Origin: Kineosporia sp. NBRC 101731
GTDB taxonomy: Bacteria > Actinomycetota > Actinomycetes > Actinomycetales > Kineosporiaceae
Direction of reading: 5' to 3'
Assembly (NCBI RefSeq): GCF_030269305.1
Contig: NZ_BSTC01000002.1
Coordinates: 1-64,000 of the forward strand
DNA: 64,000 nt
In this document: positions 52,568 through 62,297 of the stretch, piece by piece
Layout of the letters: every line of letters begins with the position of its first letter
Position numbering within the stretch: position 1 is the first letter of the stretch
The notes under the pieces: model-generated
Told to the model about the DNA's origin: nothing
The model's database searches: none
What the model saw: only the letters and a program-made list of their open reading frames with translations
Position numbers and translations under genes: made by a program

Positions 52568-53411
52568 GCGGTCGGGGCGGCTTTCTGATCAGGTGCTCGT
52601 ACCCTGTGGCGGTGAGCCGGGCCAGGGCGTCGGCGACATAGGCGTCCGGGCCCACCAGTACGCGGCTGCGCCGGGCGGCCACCGCCCGAATGATGGTGTC
52701 GGCCGCCCGGTCCGGGTCGGTGCGGGCCACATGCCGGTCGAAGAACTCCCGTCGGCGTCGGGCGTCGTCGGGACCGGCCGCGCTGGTGGCGTTCCGCATG
52801 ATCGGGGTGCGGATCCCGCCCGGATAGACCGCGGTCACAGCCACTCCCGTTCCGGTGGAATGCATTTCCTGGCGCAGTGCGTCGCTCCAGCCGCGGACGG
52901 CGGCTTTCGCGGCGTTGTACCCGCTGTAACCGGGTGCGCTGATCAGGCCGAAGGCGCTGGAGACATTGACGACGTGCCCTCCTCCGGCGCCGATGAGGTG
53001 CGGGAGGAAGGCTTTGGTGACGTGGACGACGCCCCAGAAGTCGACGTCCATCAGCAATGCGAGGTCTTCGACGGTGGAGTCGACCACGCTGCCGGCGTTG
53101 ATGATACCGGCGACGTTCCAGACCATGGTCACCGTGCCGAACGACGCAACGGATTCGTCCGCCCACGCGTTCACCTCGGCGGCCCGACGTACATCAACCG
53201 TGCGATGCTCCACCTTTCCTCCGGCGGAACGGATCTCGGCGGCCACCGCGTTCAGGCCGGGCCCGTCGGTATCGGCGAGGGTGAGAGCGACGCCGGAAGC
53301 GGCCAGGCGCAGGGCGATCGCCCGGCCGATACCCGATGCCGCCCCCGTGACCGCGGCCACCTGGCCGCTCGGGAACCTCGTCCTCTGTTGCCTCCCGAAA
53401 AGGCCTGTCAT
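52560..53411 (-). CDS. Short-chain dehydrogenase/reductase
   Basis: 283 residues from the ATG at 53411; the open frame further up is a shadow of the XRE gene. TGAASGIG cofactor motif near residue 22, WNVAGIINAG in the NNAG position, Ser in VNVSSAFG, YSGYNAAK with the YxxxK pair and VYPGGIRTP. A classical SDR. The start overlaps the stop of the upstream XRE regulator (ATGA), which suggests co-transcription. Its 3' 90 bases are duplicated at 50497-50588. Confidence 0.88.
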   Translation of the reverse strand: MTGLFGRQQRTRFPSGQVAAVTGAASGIGRAIALRLAASGVALTLADTDGPGLNAVAAEIRSAGGKVEHRTVDVRRAAEVNAWADESVASFGTVTMVWNVAGIINAGSVVDSTVEDLALLMDVDFWGVVHVTKAFLPHLIGAGGGHVVNVSSAFGLISAPGYSGYNAAKAAVRGWSDALRQEMHSTGTGVAVTAVYPGGIRTPIMRNATSAAGPDDARRRREFFDRHVARTDPDRAADTIIRAVAARRSRVLVGPDAYVADALARLTATGYEHLIRKPPRPRW

Positions 53412-54262
53412 GCTTTCTTTTCCTGGGCACGCGGCGCCGAGGTAACCGCAGGCGTCGACAGGGTCGACAGCAGGGCGAGTGCCTGCTCGGCCGGACTGCC
53501 CGGGCTGGGGAAGAAGACGTGCAGGGACTGCCCCTCGGCTCCGTTGACGGTGAAGCTGACGTAGGACAGGTCCAGGGGGCCGACCATGGGGTTGCCGAAA
53601 CGCTTCGTGCCGGAGGTTTTCTCGTGGACGTCGTGGCGGGCCCACAGCCGGCGGAAGTCGTCGCTCTTGAGGGAGAGCTCGCCGACCAGGGCGGTGAGGC
53701 GGGGGTCGTCCAGGTCGAGACCGGCGCTGGCGCGCAGGCCGGCGACCGATCCGGCGGCCACGGTCTCCCAGTCGGGGTAGACATCGCGGGCGCCGGGATC
53801 GAGGAAGGTGCTGCGCAGCAGGTTCTGCCCGACGGCGAATCCCGGGTTCAGCAGGGTGGCCAGCTGGGTGGCGGCGAGCACGTCGCGAAAGCGACCGACG
53901 ATCACCGCCGCGTGGCTCGTCCACCCGTCCATCATCGACCCCAGCTCCGGGGAGATGGTCTCCGGCTTCACCCGGCGCCGCCGGGACGGCACGGGGCCGG
54001 TCAGGCCGTGGAGATGGAGGGACGCCTGTTCGTCGAGCTGGAGCACGCGGGCGAGGGCGTCGAGCACGGCGGAGGAGGGGTTGCGGTCGCGGCCCTGTTC
54101 CAGGCGCGCGTAGTAGTAGCTGCTCACGCCGGCCAGGAAGGCCAGTTCGTCGCGCCGCAGGCCGGGTGTGCGACGCCGGCCGGCGCGGGGCAGCCCGACC
54201 GCCCCCGGGTCGACCTGCTCGCGCCGGGCCCGCAGGAACTCGCCGAGTCGGTTGTCGTCCAC
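53408..54262 (-). CDS. XRE-family regulator with MmyB-like ligand-binding domain
   Basis: 284 residues. N-terminal HTH: FLRARREQVDPGAVGLP, RRTPGLRRDELAFLAGVS, YYYARLEQGRDRNPSSAVLDAL. C-terminal part has the MmyB-like pattern (VAATQLATLLNPGFAVGQNLL, SLKSDDFRRLWARHDV, FGNPMVGPLDLSYVSF). These regulators usually control a neighbouring SDR or oxidoreductase gene. Here it is coupled to the SDR downstream and divergent from an aldo/keto reductase. Confidence 0.9.
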   Translation of the reverse strand: MDDNRLGEFLRARREQVDPGAVGLPRAGRRRTPGLRRDELAFLAGVSSYYYARLEQGRDRNPSSAVLDALARVLQLDEQASLHLHGLTGPVPSRRRRVKPETISPELGSMMDGWTSHAAVIVGRFRDVLAATQLATLLNPGFAVGQNLLRSTFLDPGARDVYPDWETVAAGSVAGLRASAGLDLDDPRLTALVGELSLKSDDFRRLWARHDVHEKTSGTKRFGNPMVGPLDLSYVSFTVNGAEGQSLHVFFPSPGSPAEQALALLSTLSTPAVTSAPRAQEKKA

Positions 54263-54388
54263 GCAGTCAGCGTAGGTGGCCCGGGCCGAAGTTGCCTGGC
54301 CCTGTCAGGGTGCGCCCGGGCACGGCCTTCTTCCTTCCCGGGGTCGCTCCTAGCGTGAATCGGACCGATCGACGAGAGGACGTGCGCC

Positions 54389-55381
54389 ATGAAGTACCGC
54401 CGACTGGGTGACTCCGCGCTGGAGGTCTCCGAGGTTGCCCTGGGGTCGTGGCTGACCTTCGCGGGTGGCATCGAGAAGGACCGGGTGGTCGCCACGACCG
54501 AGGCCGCGTTCGACGCCGGCATAACATTTTTCGATACCGCCAACATGTACGGACGCGGTGCGGCCGAAGAGACCTGGGGCGAGATCCTGTCGAAGCACCC
54601 CCGGGACTCGTACGTGCTGGCCACGAAGGTGTGGGGACGGATGTCCGACACCGATGCGGGGCTGTCGGGGGCGCAGATCGCCCGGCAGATCGACGCGTCG
54701 CTGAGCCGTTTGCGCACCGACCACGTGGATCTGTACCAGGCACATCGCTTCGACACGAGCGTGCCGATCGAGGAGACCGTCGAGGCCCTGCAACTCGTGG
54801 TGCAGCAGGGCAAGGCCCGTTACCTGGGTTTCAGCGAATGGACGCCCGCACAGATCCGGGCGGCGATCGACCTGGCCGGTCCCGAGCTGTTCGTGTCGTC
54901 GCAGCCGCAGTACTCGATGCTGTGGCGCTCCCCCGAGGCCGAGGTGTTCGGCGTGTGCGAAGCGGCGGGGATCGGGCAGATCGTCTGGTCGCCCCTGGCC
55001 CAGGGGCTTCTCACGGGCAAATACCTTCCGGGACGCCCGGTGCCCGCCGGTTCCCGGTTCGCCAGCGAGTCGATGAGTTTCGCCCAGGACATCGTCTGGA
55101 GCGAGCAGGCCCTGGAGGCGGTGCAGAGACTGGTGCCCGTGGCTCACGAGGCCGGGCTGAGCCTGCCCGAGATGGCCCTGGCCTGGGCCCTGCGCAGGTC
55201 CGAGCTGTCCGCCGTGATCATCGGCGCCTCCCGCCCCGAGCAGGTGCACGCCAACGCCGCGGCCTCGGGCATCGAGCTCACCCCCGAGACCCTCGACCAG
55301 ATCGACGCCGCGCTCGGCGACGTGCCGGTCACAGGGCCGCGCCTGGCGATGTACGCCCAGGAGGGTGTGCTGCACCGCTGA
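54389..55381 (+). CDS. Aldo/keto reductase (voltage-gated K channel beta-subunit-like)
   Basis: 330 residues. MKYRRLGDSALEVSEVALG at the start, catalytic Asp and Tyr in FFDTANMYGRGAAEE, Lys in VLATKVWG and His in LYQAHRFD. NADPH-binding SPLAQGLLTGKY and late GASRPEQVHANAAA. All tetrad residues are present. A cytosolic reductase of aldehydes and ketones. Divergent from the XRE gene by 126 bases, which makes that regulator a candidate controller. Confidence 0.92.
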   Translation: MKYRRLGDSALEVSEVALGSWLTFAGGIEKDRVVATTEAAFDAGITFFDTANMYGRGAAEETWGEILSKHPRDSYVLATKVWGRMSDTDAGLSGAQIARQIDASLSRLRTDHVDLYQAHRFDTSVPIEETVEALQLVVQQGKARYLGFSEWTPAQIRAAIDLAGPELFVSSQPQYSMLWRSPEAEVFGVCEAAGIGQIVWSPLAQGLLTGKYLPGRPVPAGSRFASESMSFAQDIVWSEQALEAVQRLVPVAHEAGLSLPEMALAWALRRSELSAVIIGASRPEQVHANAAASGIELTPETLDQIDAALGDVPVTGPRLAMYAQEGVLHR

Positions 55382-55475
55382 TGAGCGAGTAGAGGCCAGA
55401 ACGTGACCGCTACCCCTGCGATGGTCTCGTCATCGGCCGGGACGACCGGCCGGAACGAGCATCTGAGGAGATCCC

Positions 55476-55898
55476 GTGAGCGTCACCACCACCGTGCACC
55501 TGAACTTCCGCGGCCAGGCCCGGGAGGCGCTGGAGTTCTACCGGTCCGTCTTCGGGGGCCAGCTGGTTCTGGTCACCCACGCCCAGTCGTACGGCACGAC
55601 CGACCCGCAGGAGGCCGACCTGATCGGCTGGGGCCAAGTGCAGTCCGAGGACGGCTTCCACGTCATGGCTTTCGACGTGCCCGCGGCCCGGCCGTACGAC
55701 GCCGGCATCGACCCGCTGTTCGTGTCGATCCGGGGCACCGACGAGGACGAGCTGCGCCGCCACTGGGACGCCCTGGCCCAGGACGCCACGATCAAGGCTC
55801 CGCTGGAGCCCTCCGCCTGGGCGCCGCTGTACGGGATGCTCACCGACCGGTTCGGCGTGACCTGGGTGTTCGACATCACCGTGGCGTACCAGGGCTGA
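55476..55898 (+). CDS. VOC-family (PhnB-like) protein
   Basis: 140 residues from a GTG preceded by GAGGAGAT. Pattern TVHLNFRGQAREALEFYRSVFGG, then DPQEADLIGWGQV, MAFDVPAA and WAPLYGMLTDRFGVTWVFDI. This is the PhnB-like VOC type, often called 3-demethylubiquinone-9 methyltransferase-like in databases without evidence of that activity. Same strand as the aldo/keto reductase, 95 bases downstream. Confidence 0.88.
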   Translation: MSVTTTVHLNFRGQAREALEFYRSVFGGQLVLVTHAQSYGTTDPQEADLIGWGQVQSEDGFHVMAFDVPAARPYDAGIDPLFVSIRGTDEDELRRHWDALAQDATIKAPLEPSAWAPLYGMLTDRFGVTWVFDITVAYQG

Positions 55899-56135
55899 CC
55901 GTGCCCCCTGCTCTCTCATACCCCTGACGACTGGCTCGCCGTCACCGGAGGTTGCCTGGGCGCCCGCCCATTTCACCGGCCCCGGGCCGCCATCGCCTCC
56001 CGCGTCAGAGCCATCACCTCCAGCATCAGGCACGAAGGCGCCTCCCCGCCCACTCGACCGGGACGGCGGACCGGGACCACCGCGTCCTCAAGGAGGCCTC
56101 GACGATGTGGTCGTGAGAATCGGAGCGCTCACGAC

Positions 56136-56179
56136 GTGTACACCTGGTACATCCGGTACCGGATGTACCAGGTGTACAC
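56136..56179. terminator. Perfect 44-bp palindrome between convergent genes
   Basis: Two 22-base arms meet at GGTACC with no loop. The left arm begins GTGTACACCTGGTACATCC and itself contains GTGTACAC and GGTACC sub-palindromes. It lies between the VOC gene (+) and the aldo/keto reductase gene (-). Confidence 0.6.
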
Positions 56180-56207
56180 ATTGCTCGGGGTGCCCTGGAC
56201 AGATCAT

Positions 56208-56340
56208 GGGAGGAACGTCGCCGACGCACGTCCTCGAAGCCGACGCACGTCCCGTCAGCCCACGTATCTCCCGCAAGCCGACGTATCTCCCGCAAGCCGG
56301 CGCACAACTCGTCAGCCGACGGCCGCCCGGCGAGTCGGCA
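56208..56340. repeat. Degenerate tandem repeats of about 19-21 bases
   Basis: Six or so units of the type AGCCGACG(C/T)A(C/T).TC.CG(C/T) follow each other (for example CACGTATCTCCCGCA and GACGTATCTCCCGCA). They lie directly downstream of the aldo/keto reductase stop. No coding frame is preserved through them. Confidence 0.5.
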
Positions 56341-56349
56341 CCCGTCCGG

Positions 56350-57219
56350 TCAGCCGATCTTGTCCAGCTCGGCCAGGTCGTCGGCGGTGAACGAAAGTCC
56401 CGCGCCGGAGATGTTCTCGTGCAGGTGGGCCACCGACTTGGTGCCGGGGATCAGCAGGATGTTCGGCGAACGCTGCAGCAGCCAGGCCAGGGCGACGGAC
56501 ATGGGCGTCGCGTCGAGGCGGGTGGCCACGGCCGAGAGGGCTTCCGACTGCAGGGGGCTGAAGCCGCCGAGCGGGAAGAAGGGCACGTAGGCGATGTTCT
56601 CGGCGGCGAGCCGGTCGATCAGTTCGTCGTCCTGGCGGTAGGCGAGGTTGTACATGTTCTGCACGCAGACGATGGGGGCGATCGACTGGGCCTGCGCCAC
56701 CTGTTCGGGCCGGGCGTTGCTGATGCCGAGGTGCCGGATCAGGCCCTGCTGCTGGAGTTCGACGAGGGTCTCGAAGGGCTCGGCGATGGAGCCGGGCAGG
56801 GTGCCCTCGGCGTTGCCGAGCCGGAGGTTGACGAGGTCGAGGGTTTCCAGGCCGAGCCGGTCGAGGTTGTCGTGCACGGCCTTGCGCAGCTGGTCGGGCT
56901 TTCGGGCCGGGGGCCAGCCGCCCTTCTCGTCGCGGTCGGCGCCGACCTTGGTGACGATGTGCAGGAAATCGGCGTAGGGGTGCAGGGCCTCGCGGATCAG
57001 GCTGTTGGTGATGTGCGGTCCGTAGGCGTCGGCGGTGTCGATGTGGGTGATGCCTGCCTCGACGACCTCGCGCAGCACGGCGAGCGCGCCGTCGTGGTCG
57101 GCGGGCGGTCCCATGACCCAGGGTCCGGTGAGTTGCATGGCGCCGTAGCCGAAACGGGTGACGGTGAGGTCGCCCAGGGTCCAGGTGCCGCCGGGAAGTG
57201 AAGTGGGGGACATGTTCAT
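56350..57219 (-). CDS. Aldo/keto reductase
   Basis: 289 residues. RFGYGAMQLTGPWVMGPP near the N-terminus, Asp and Tyr in THIDTADAYGPHITN, Lys in LHIVTKVGAD, and LVNLRLGN in the position of the usual His loop, as in the actinobacterial group that has LVNLR there. C-terminal LIPGTKSVAHLHENISGA. A cytosolic NADPH reductase. Its upstream side is divergent from the HxlR-type regulator, separated by about 120 bases. Confidence 0.92.
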   Translation of the reverse strand: MNMSPTSLPGGTWTLGDLTVTRFGYGAMQLTGPWVMGPPADHDGALAVLREVVEAGITHIDTADAYGPHITNSLIREALHPYADFLHIVTKVGADRDEKGGWPPARKPDQLRKAVHDNLDRLGLETLDLVNLRLGNAEGTLPGSIAEPFETLVELQQQGLIRHLGISNARPEQVAQAQSIAPIVCVQNMYNLAYRQDDELIDRLAAENIAYVPFFPLGGFSPLQSEALSAVATRLDATPMSVALAWLLQRSPNILLIPGTKSVAHLHENISGAGLSFTADDLAELDKIG

Positions 57220-57338
57220 ACCTCTGGCTTTCGTGGTGCCTGTCAGATGCCTGCTTCACTATGGGTAGGTAACTTCCTGTCGGGAAGTAGGCACTTGAGG
57301 GTGCGTAGGTCACCCCGGAGTTCGTGAGGAGTAGTGCG

Positions 57339-57779
57339 ATGGCCACGACGACGGCGGCTCAGAAGAAGGCGGATGCCAAGGCCGAGTACGACGCCTTCCT
57401 GGCGACCTGCCCCAGTCAGAAGCTGCTGGACCGGATCTCCGACAAGTGGGTCACGCTGGTGCTGAGTGCGCTGGCCAACAACGGCTGGCACGATCCGGGT
57501 GACGCCTGCGGGGGTGGGTCGCGGGTGATGCGGTACTCGGAACTGTCGCGCACGCTGGCGGGTGTCAGCCAGAAGATGCTCACCCAGACGCTGCGCAATC
57601 TGGAGCGCGACGGTCTGGTGACGCGCACCGTGACACCGACCGTGCCGGTCACGGTCTCCTACGAGCTGACGGAGCTCGGCCTGTCGTTGCAGCAGATGAT
57701 CCGGGGTCTGAAGCGCTGGGCTGAGGTGCACATGGACGATGTGGTCGCCAACCGTGAGTCGTACGACCACGCGAAGTAA
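57339..57779 (+). CDS. HxlR-family transcriptional regulator
   Basis: 146 residues from the ATG at 57339 with GAGGAG upstream; a GTG at 57324 lies before it. Winged helix: LDRISDKWVTLVLSAL, RYSELSRTLAGVSQKMLTQTLRNLERDGLV and the wing PTVPVTVSYELTELG. HxlR regulators sense aldehydes or oxidants. The divergent aldo/keto reductase at 56350 is the likely target. Confidence 0.9.
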   Translation: MATTTAAQKKADAKAEYDAFLATCPSQKLLDRISDKWVTLVLSALANNGWHDPGDACGGGSRVMRYSELSRTLAGVSQKMLTQTLRNLERDGLVTRTVTPTVPVTVSYELTELGLSLQQMIRGLKRWAEVHMDDVVANRESYDHAK

Positions 57780-57814
57780 GAGAGGTAAGAAACGACGAGC
57801 TCGCCCGCCGATGC

Positions 57815-57847
57815 GTTCGGGGACAGGCCGTAGACCTGTCCCCGAAC
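57815..57847. terminator. Bidirectional hairpin terminator
   Basis: Perfect 13-base arms (GTTCGGGGACAGG and complement) and a 7-base loop, between the HxlR gene (+) and the chemotaxis receptor gene (-), which converge here. Confidence 0.7.
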
Positions 57848-57873
57848 ACCCCGAACCCGCCATTGAGGTGAGG

Positions 57874-59544
57874 TCAGGACTTGAAGCGCCCCATCAGGTT
57901 CTGCAGGTTCGTGGACATGTTCGCCAGTTCCGAGGCGGCCTGCCGGGCGTCGGCGATGCTGTGACCGGACGACACGGTGGCCTCGGCGACCGCGCGGACG
58001 TCATCGGCGATGCGGGCCGATCCACCGGCGGCCTCGCTGACCGTGCGGGAGATCTCGTTCGTGGTGGCGGTCTGTTCCTCCACCGCCGAGGCGATGGTGG
58101 TCTGGAAGGCATTGATGTCTTCGATGATCTCGGTGATGTGGTGAATGGCGGTGACCGCGTCCTGGGTGTCGCTCTGGATCGCGTTGACCCGGCTGGAGAT
58201 GTCCTCGGTGGCCCGGGCGGTCTCGTGGGCCAGTTGCTTGACCTCCTCGGCGACGACGGCGAAGCCCTTACCGGCCTCACCGGCCCGGGCGGCCTCGATC
58301 GTCGCGTTCAGGGCGAGCAGGTTGGTCTGCTCGGCGATCGACGTGATCACCTTGACCACGTTGCCGATCTCGATGCTCGACGCACCCAGTTTGCCGACGG
58401 TCTCGCCGGCCATGGCGGCCTTGGACACGGCGGACCCGGCCACGCGCACCGCCTCGGAGGACGACTGCGCGATCTCGCGGATGCTGGCCGACATCTCCTC
58501 GGTGCCGGCTGCGACGGTCTGCACGTTGCTGGACACCTGCGCCGAGGTGGCGCCCAGGGCGGTCGCCTGGGCGGTGGCAGCGTCGGCGTTGACGGCGAGC
58601 TGCGCGGAGACGGCCGACAGTTCCTCGGCGCTACCGGCCAGCGTGGTGGAGGTGCTGGTGATCTCCTGCATGGCCTGGCGTAACGACACCTGTGCGGTGT
58701 TGAGCGAGCGGGCCATCTGGCCGATCTCGTCGCGGCTGTCGACCGTGACGCTGTGGGTCAGGTCGCCGGTGGCGAGGGCGTCGACGGCGTCGCGGATCAG
58801 GGCCACGGAACCGACGATCCGGCGGGCCATCCAGTAGCCGAACGACACCAGCAGCAGGGCTCCGAGACCAGCGCAGATCAGGACGTTACGTGTGGCGGAT
58901 TTCGCGGTGGCCTGCCCGTGGGCCACGGCTGCCTTCATCTCGTCGCCGTAGTTCGCCGCGAGGCTGGTGGTCTGGGCGAGCGCCTCGTCGGCAGCGGTGC
59001 CGAACTCTCCGTTCACGAGATCGCCGAGCTTGCGGTATTGAGCCCCGGAAAGGAGATCCGTGCTCTCGGACAGCGGCGCGATCTGAGCCTGGTAGATCGT
59101 GTCGAGCTGCTTCGTCAGGTCCAGGATGTCGTTGATCAGCTGTTGCTGGGCGGGGGTGGGATCCTGGTCGTTCAGCGTGTTCAGCGCCGTGACGACGCCG
59201 GCGGCGTTCTTCTCCATGCCGGCTTTGGCCGCGTCGGTGTTCTCCTGCGTGTAGGCGAGCCCCATCTGCAGGACGAACCGCCGGTACCGGGCCTGGTAGG
59301 TAGTTGCGTCCTTCGCCAGATTCACCTGGTTGGCGGTGTCCACACCGGCGACGCGGGCCTCGTCCTGCACGTTCGTCACGGCCGTCGAGCCGATGAAACC
59401 GACCGCCAAAGTCAGGATCAGGGCCACCCCGACCAGGGCGAGAATCTTGGTCCGCAGCTGCAGGTCCCCGAACCACCGGCCGGGCGAGAACCCACGGCCT
59501 CCCGGGGAGTGACCTTCAACCGGTGCCGTGGTGAATGTGGACAA
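57874..59544 (-). CDS. Methyl-accepting chemotaxis protein
   Basis: 556 residues from a TTG at 59544 with AGGAGG seven bases upstream. The much longer open frame beyond it is a shadow of the VanW gene. Membrane helix [19 protein letters not shown], a helical periplasmic domain of about 140 residues (four-helix bundle type), a second helix [19 protein letters not shown], a HAMP domain, then the signalling hairpin with [19 protein letters not shown] and [15 protein letters not shown] at the tip. No other che genes are in the window, but the gene implies a motile stage. Confidence 0.92.
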   Translation of the reverse strand: MSTFTTAPVEGHSPGGRGFSPGRWFGDLQLRTKILALVGVALILTLAVGFIGSTAVTNVQDEARVAGVDTANQVNLAKDATTYQARYRRFVLQMGLAYTQENTDAAKAGMEKNAAGVVTALNTLNDQDPTPAQQQLINDILDLTKQLDTIYQAQIAPLSESTDLLSGAQYRKLGDLVNGEFGTAADEALAQTTSLAANYGDEMKAAVAHGQATAKSATRNVLICAGLGALLLVSFGYWMARRIVGSVALIRDAVDALATGDLTHSVTVDSRDEIGQMARSLNTAQVSLRQAMQEITSTSTTLAGSAEELSAVSAQLAVNADAATAQATALGATSAQVSSNVQTVAAGTEEMSASIREIAQSSSEAVRVAGSAVSKAAMAGETVGKLGASSIEIGNVVKVITSIAEQTNLLALNATIEAARAGEAGKGFAVVAEEVKQLAHETARATEDISSRVNAIQSDTQDAVTAIHHITEIIEDINAFQTTIASAVEEQTATTNEISRTVSEAAGGSARIADDVRAVAEATVSSGHSIADARQAASELANMSTNLQNLMGRFKS

Positions 59545-59817
59545 CCTGCGCCTCCTATGACGAGCCGAGTATCGGCGCCGGACCACTACTTGATCTCGGC
59601 ATCGACGCCGACTGGAACGGTCATCGGCACCTTCAATCTTCAACTGAGTGTCCGAGGGAAATGATCGTCCGCTTGCCGCGACCCGCGTTCCGGGCCGTTG
59701 CATCGCCGCAGGTGGGAATGGGTGGAACGTTCCGCCGTCCCAGGTTCGGACCGGGCCCTGGACGGTGGGACGACGCGGAGCCGATGGTGGCGGCTCCCCC
59801 ACCGGAAGGACCCCCTG

Positions 59818-60684
59818 ATGACTGCCGAGACCACCGAGACCACCACGAGAGTGGCGCCGATCCGGATGAGCGAGCGCTGGCCGCGGATCCGCCCGGTGGC
59901 CGTGACGTACTTCCGGATGCGCCGGCACTGGCAATGGCTCACCGGCGGGCAGACGTTCGCCCGGACGTTCGGCACCGAGCCGCTTCCGGTCACCGTGAAG
60001 AAGCACCGGTCTCTGCTGCTGCGTCAGCTCGGCGATGCCGACATGTGGCTCCAGCACAACAAGGTGACGAACCTGCGGATCGCCGTCGCGCAGCTGGACG
60101 GCCTGGTGATCAGGCCGGGTGAGACCTTCTCGTTCGCCCGGCTGGTCGGCCGGGCCACGGAGAAGAAGGGGTATGTGGTCGGGATGTTCCTCTCCGGCGG
60201 GGAGGTGAAGCCCGATGTGGGCGGTGGCATCTGCCAGGCCGCGAACCTGCTGCACTGGATGGTGCTGCACAGTCCACTGACGGTGGTGGAGCGCTCGGAG
60301 CACAGCTTCGACCCGTTCCCCGACTCCGGCCGGGTGATTCCCTGGGGCACGGGCTGCTCGATCTTCTACAACTACATCGACCTCCAGGTGCGTAACGACA
60401 CCGAGGTGCCCTACCAGCTGCGGATCCGGGTCGGCGAGACCCACCTCGAAGGGGCGCTGCTGTCCACGGCGATGCCGGCCCACAGCTATCACGTGGAGGC
60501 CCGGGACGAACGGTTCGAGCAGCACGAGGGCATCTGGTGGCGCAGCAACCAGGTCTGGCGGCGGGTCGTGGACCGGCGCAGCGGCAATCACGTGGGTGAG
60601 GAGCTGCTGAAGGTCAACCGCGCCCGGGTGATGTACGACCCCACGATGGCCTACGACGACCGCACACCCGGCGGACGGCTGTGA
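59818..60684 (+). CDS. VanW family protein
   Basis: 288 residues from the ATG at 59818 with AAGGA upstream. VanW block: [24 protein letters not shown], then [23 protein letters not shown] (the GGGICQ motif) and [11 protein letters not shown]-like [16 protein letters not shown], and [10 protein letters not shown]-like [11 protein letters not shown]. VanW occurs in vancomycin resistance clusters and in many actinobacteria, but its activity is not settled. No vanHAX genes are near, so no resistance role is implied. Reads away from the chemotaxis gene. Confidence 0.88.
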   Translation: MTAETTETTTRVAPIRMSERWPRIRPVAVTYFRMRRHWQWLTGGQTFARTFGTEPLPVTVKKHRSLLLRQLGDADMWLQHNKVTNLRIAVAQLDGLVIRPGETFSFARLVGRATEKKGYVVGMFLSGGEVKPDVGGGICQAANLLHWMVLHSPLTVVERSEHSFDPFPDSGRVIPWGTGCSIFYNYIDLQVRNDTEVPYQLRIRVGETHLEGALLSTAMPAHSYHVEARDERFEQHEGIWWRSNQVWRRVVDRRSGNHVGEELLKVNRARVMYDPTMAYDDRTPGGRL

Positions 60685-60738
60685 CCCGGTCAGGATGGTG
60701 AACCGGCTGGACTCGGCCAGGACCGGCAGGACAGGATG

Positions 60739-60771
60739 CGACATCCCGGGAGAAAACGTTCCGGGATGTCG
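60739..60771 (+). terminator. Hairpin after the VanW gene
   Basis: Perfect 11-base arms (CGACATCCCGG and complement) with an 11-base loop, 54 bases after the VanW stop and 17 bases before the next start. It could end the VanW transcript or control the next gene's translation. Confidence 0.55.
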
Positions 60772-60788
60772 AACTGTCCGGAGGAACG

Positions 60789-61907
60789 ATGGAAGAGCAG
60801 GACGGCCTGGCCGCCTTGCTCCTGGAGCTGAAGGATCGCTCCGGTCTCAGCTACGGGGTGCTCGCCCGGCGTCTGCACCTGAGCACCTCGACCCTGCATC
60901 GCTACTGCAACGGCGAGACGGTGCCGCTGGAATACGCGCCCCTCGAACGGTTCGCGAAGCTCTGCAAGGTCACTCCGGACGAACTGACCGAGCTGCACCG
61001 CCGGTGGGTCGTGGCCGGCGAGCAGCGGGTACGGCGGGAACAGCAACCGGCGGTCGTCCGCGTGCCACCGGTTGAGGCAGCGCCGCTCCCGGAACCGGAA
61101 CCGGAACGCGCACCGGAGGCCGGGCCTTCACCCGTCCGCCCCCGGTGGCGCCGGCACCCCGTGCTCCTCGCCGGCCTGGCGCTCGCCGTGCTGGTTCCGC
61201 TGACCGTCGCCTACCAGATGGGGGACGCGCACCAGCCCTGGGAATCACCTCTCCCCTCCCAGCCCACCCGACAGGAGGCGGTTGCCTCCGGAGGCGGGGC
61301 GTCGTCCTCAAGCAGTGCGGTTCCCGCACCCCTGACCGTGACCGTCACGCCGTACACCCTCTGCGGCCGGGACATCCTGGTGGACCGGCCACCGAACCAG
61401 GTGCCGCCCACCGTCGATCTCCAGGACACCCCGGCCTGGGTCAGCGCTCTCGACGGGATCACGACCCGCAACCACGAAATGTCGGTGATGGTGCAGGGCA
61501 CCGACGACCGCACCGTGGTACTGGAGGCCCTGCACGTGCGCACCGTGTCCAGCCAGGCCCCGCCGACCACGGGCAACGTGTACGAACTGGGCACCGGATG
61601 CGGTGGCCCGGTCGACACGACAATCTTCGACGTGGACCTGGACCAGCCCCATCCCGACCCGAAATCACCGTCGAAGCACCACCTCCCGCTGAAGGTCAGC
61701 GAGAACGACCCGGAGGAGCTCCAGGTCGCGGCCCAGGCCCTGACCCACGACGTGAGCTGGTACCTGGAGCTCGACTGGTCGTCCGGCCGCCGGCACGGCA
61801 CGCTGCGCATCGACGACCACGGAAAACCGTTCCGCACCACCGGCGCCGACGACCGGCCGCACTACTGGTTCGACTACGACAACCGGCAGTGGGCGCCGGA
61901 GCCGTGA
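60789..61907 (+). CDS. Membrane-anchored helix-turn-helix protein
   Basis: 372 residues. Residues 1-75 are an XRE-like HTH ([38 protein letters not shown]). A Pro/Glu linker follows, then a single membrane helix ([19 protein letters not shown], about 117-135) and an extracytoplasmic domain of 235 residues with [20 protein letters not shown]. This design puts DNA binding and an outside sensor in one chain, as in one-component systems. The targets are unknown. Cys pairs (LCGRD and TGCGG) may form a disulphide. Confidence 0.82.
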   Translation: MEEQDGLAALLLELKDRSGLSYGVLARRLHLSTSTLHRYCNGETVPLEYAPLERFAKLCKVTPDELTELHRRWVVAGEQRVRREQQPAVVRVPPVEAAPLPEPEPERAPEAGPSPVRPRWRRHPVLLAGLALAVLVPLTVAYQMGDAHQPWESPLPSQPTRQEAVASGGGASSSSSAVPAPLTVTVTPYTLCGRDILVDRPPNQVPPTVDLQDTPAWVSALDGITTRNHEMSVMVQGTDDRTVVLEALHVRTVSSQAPPTTGNVYELGTGCGGPVDTTIFDVDLDQPHPDPKSPSKHHLPLKVSENDPEELQVAAQALTHDVSWYLELDWSSGRRHGTLRIDDHGKPFRTTGADDRPHYWFDYDNRQWAPEP

Positions 61908-61968
61908 ACCCGCCGGGCGGCGACTCACACCCCTAGGGGTGAAGGAATCCCCGTGCCTCTAGGGAATC

Positions 61969-62262
61969 ATGGGAAAGGTGCCCCTCTCCCCGTACCGCTC
62001 CCTCGCCGACCGGATCGCGGCACGCATCCTGGCGGGCCAGTACCCGCCCGGCCAACGCCTTCCCCGGCCGGGCGACCTCGAGCAGGAGGGACATCCGCCC
62101 GAGACCGTCCGCGAGGCCCTGCGCTGGCTCGTCGAGCAGGGCTGGGCAGAGATCGGGCCCCATGGCGGCTACTTCGTCACCGACAACGGCCCCAGCAGCG
62201 GCCTCGACTGGGACACCCTCCAGGCCGGCGTCGAGGCGCACCTGCGCCGAGCCACTCAGTAA
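61969..62262 (+). CDS. Short GntR-type winged-helix regulator
   Basis: 97 residues. YRSLADRIAARILAGQYPPGQRLPRPGDL is the GntR start, followed by TVREALRWLVEQGWAEIGPHGGYFV. Only the DNA-binding domain is present; there is no effector domain. 36 bases before the PLP enzyme gene on the same strand, so it may regulate it. Confidence 0.75.
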   Translation: MGKVPLSPYRSLADRIAARILAGQYPPGQRLPRPGDLEQEGHPPETVREALRWLVEQGWAEIGPHGGYFVTDNGPSSGLDWDTLQAGVEAHLRRATQ

Positions 62263-62297
62263 CCGCACTACTCAGTAACCGCACTACGCTGCCCGAC

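Noticed and set aside
59818-60684. Vancomycin resistance role for the VanW protein
   Set aside because: VanW homologues are widespread and no vanHAX or VanRS genes lie nearby.
59545-60744. Long minus-strand frame extending the chemotaxis receptor upstream by 400 codons
   Set aside because: It is the antisense shadow of the VanW gene. The TTG at 59544 has an AGGAGG site and fits receptor topology.
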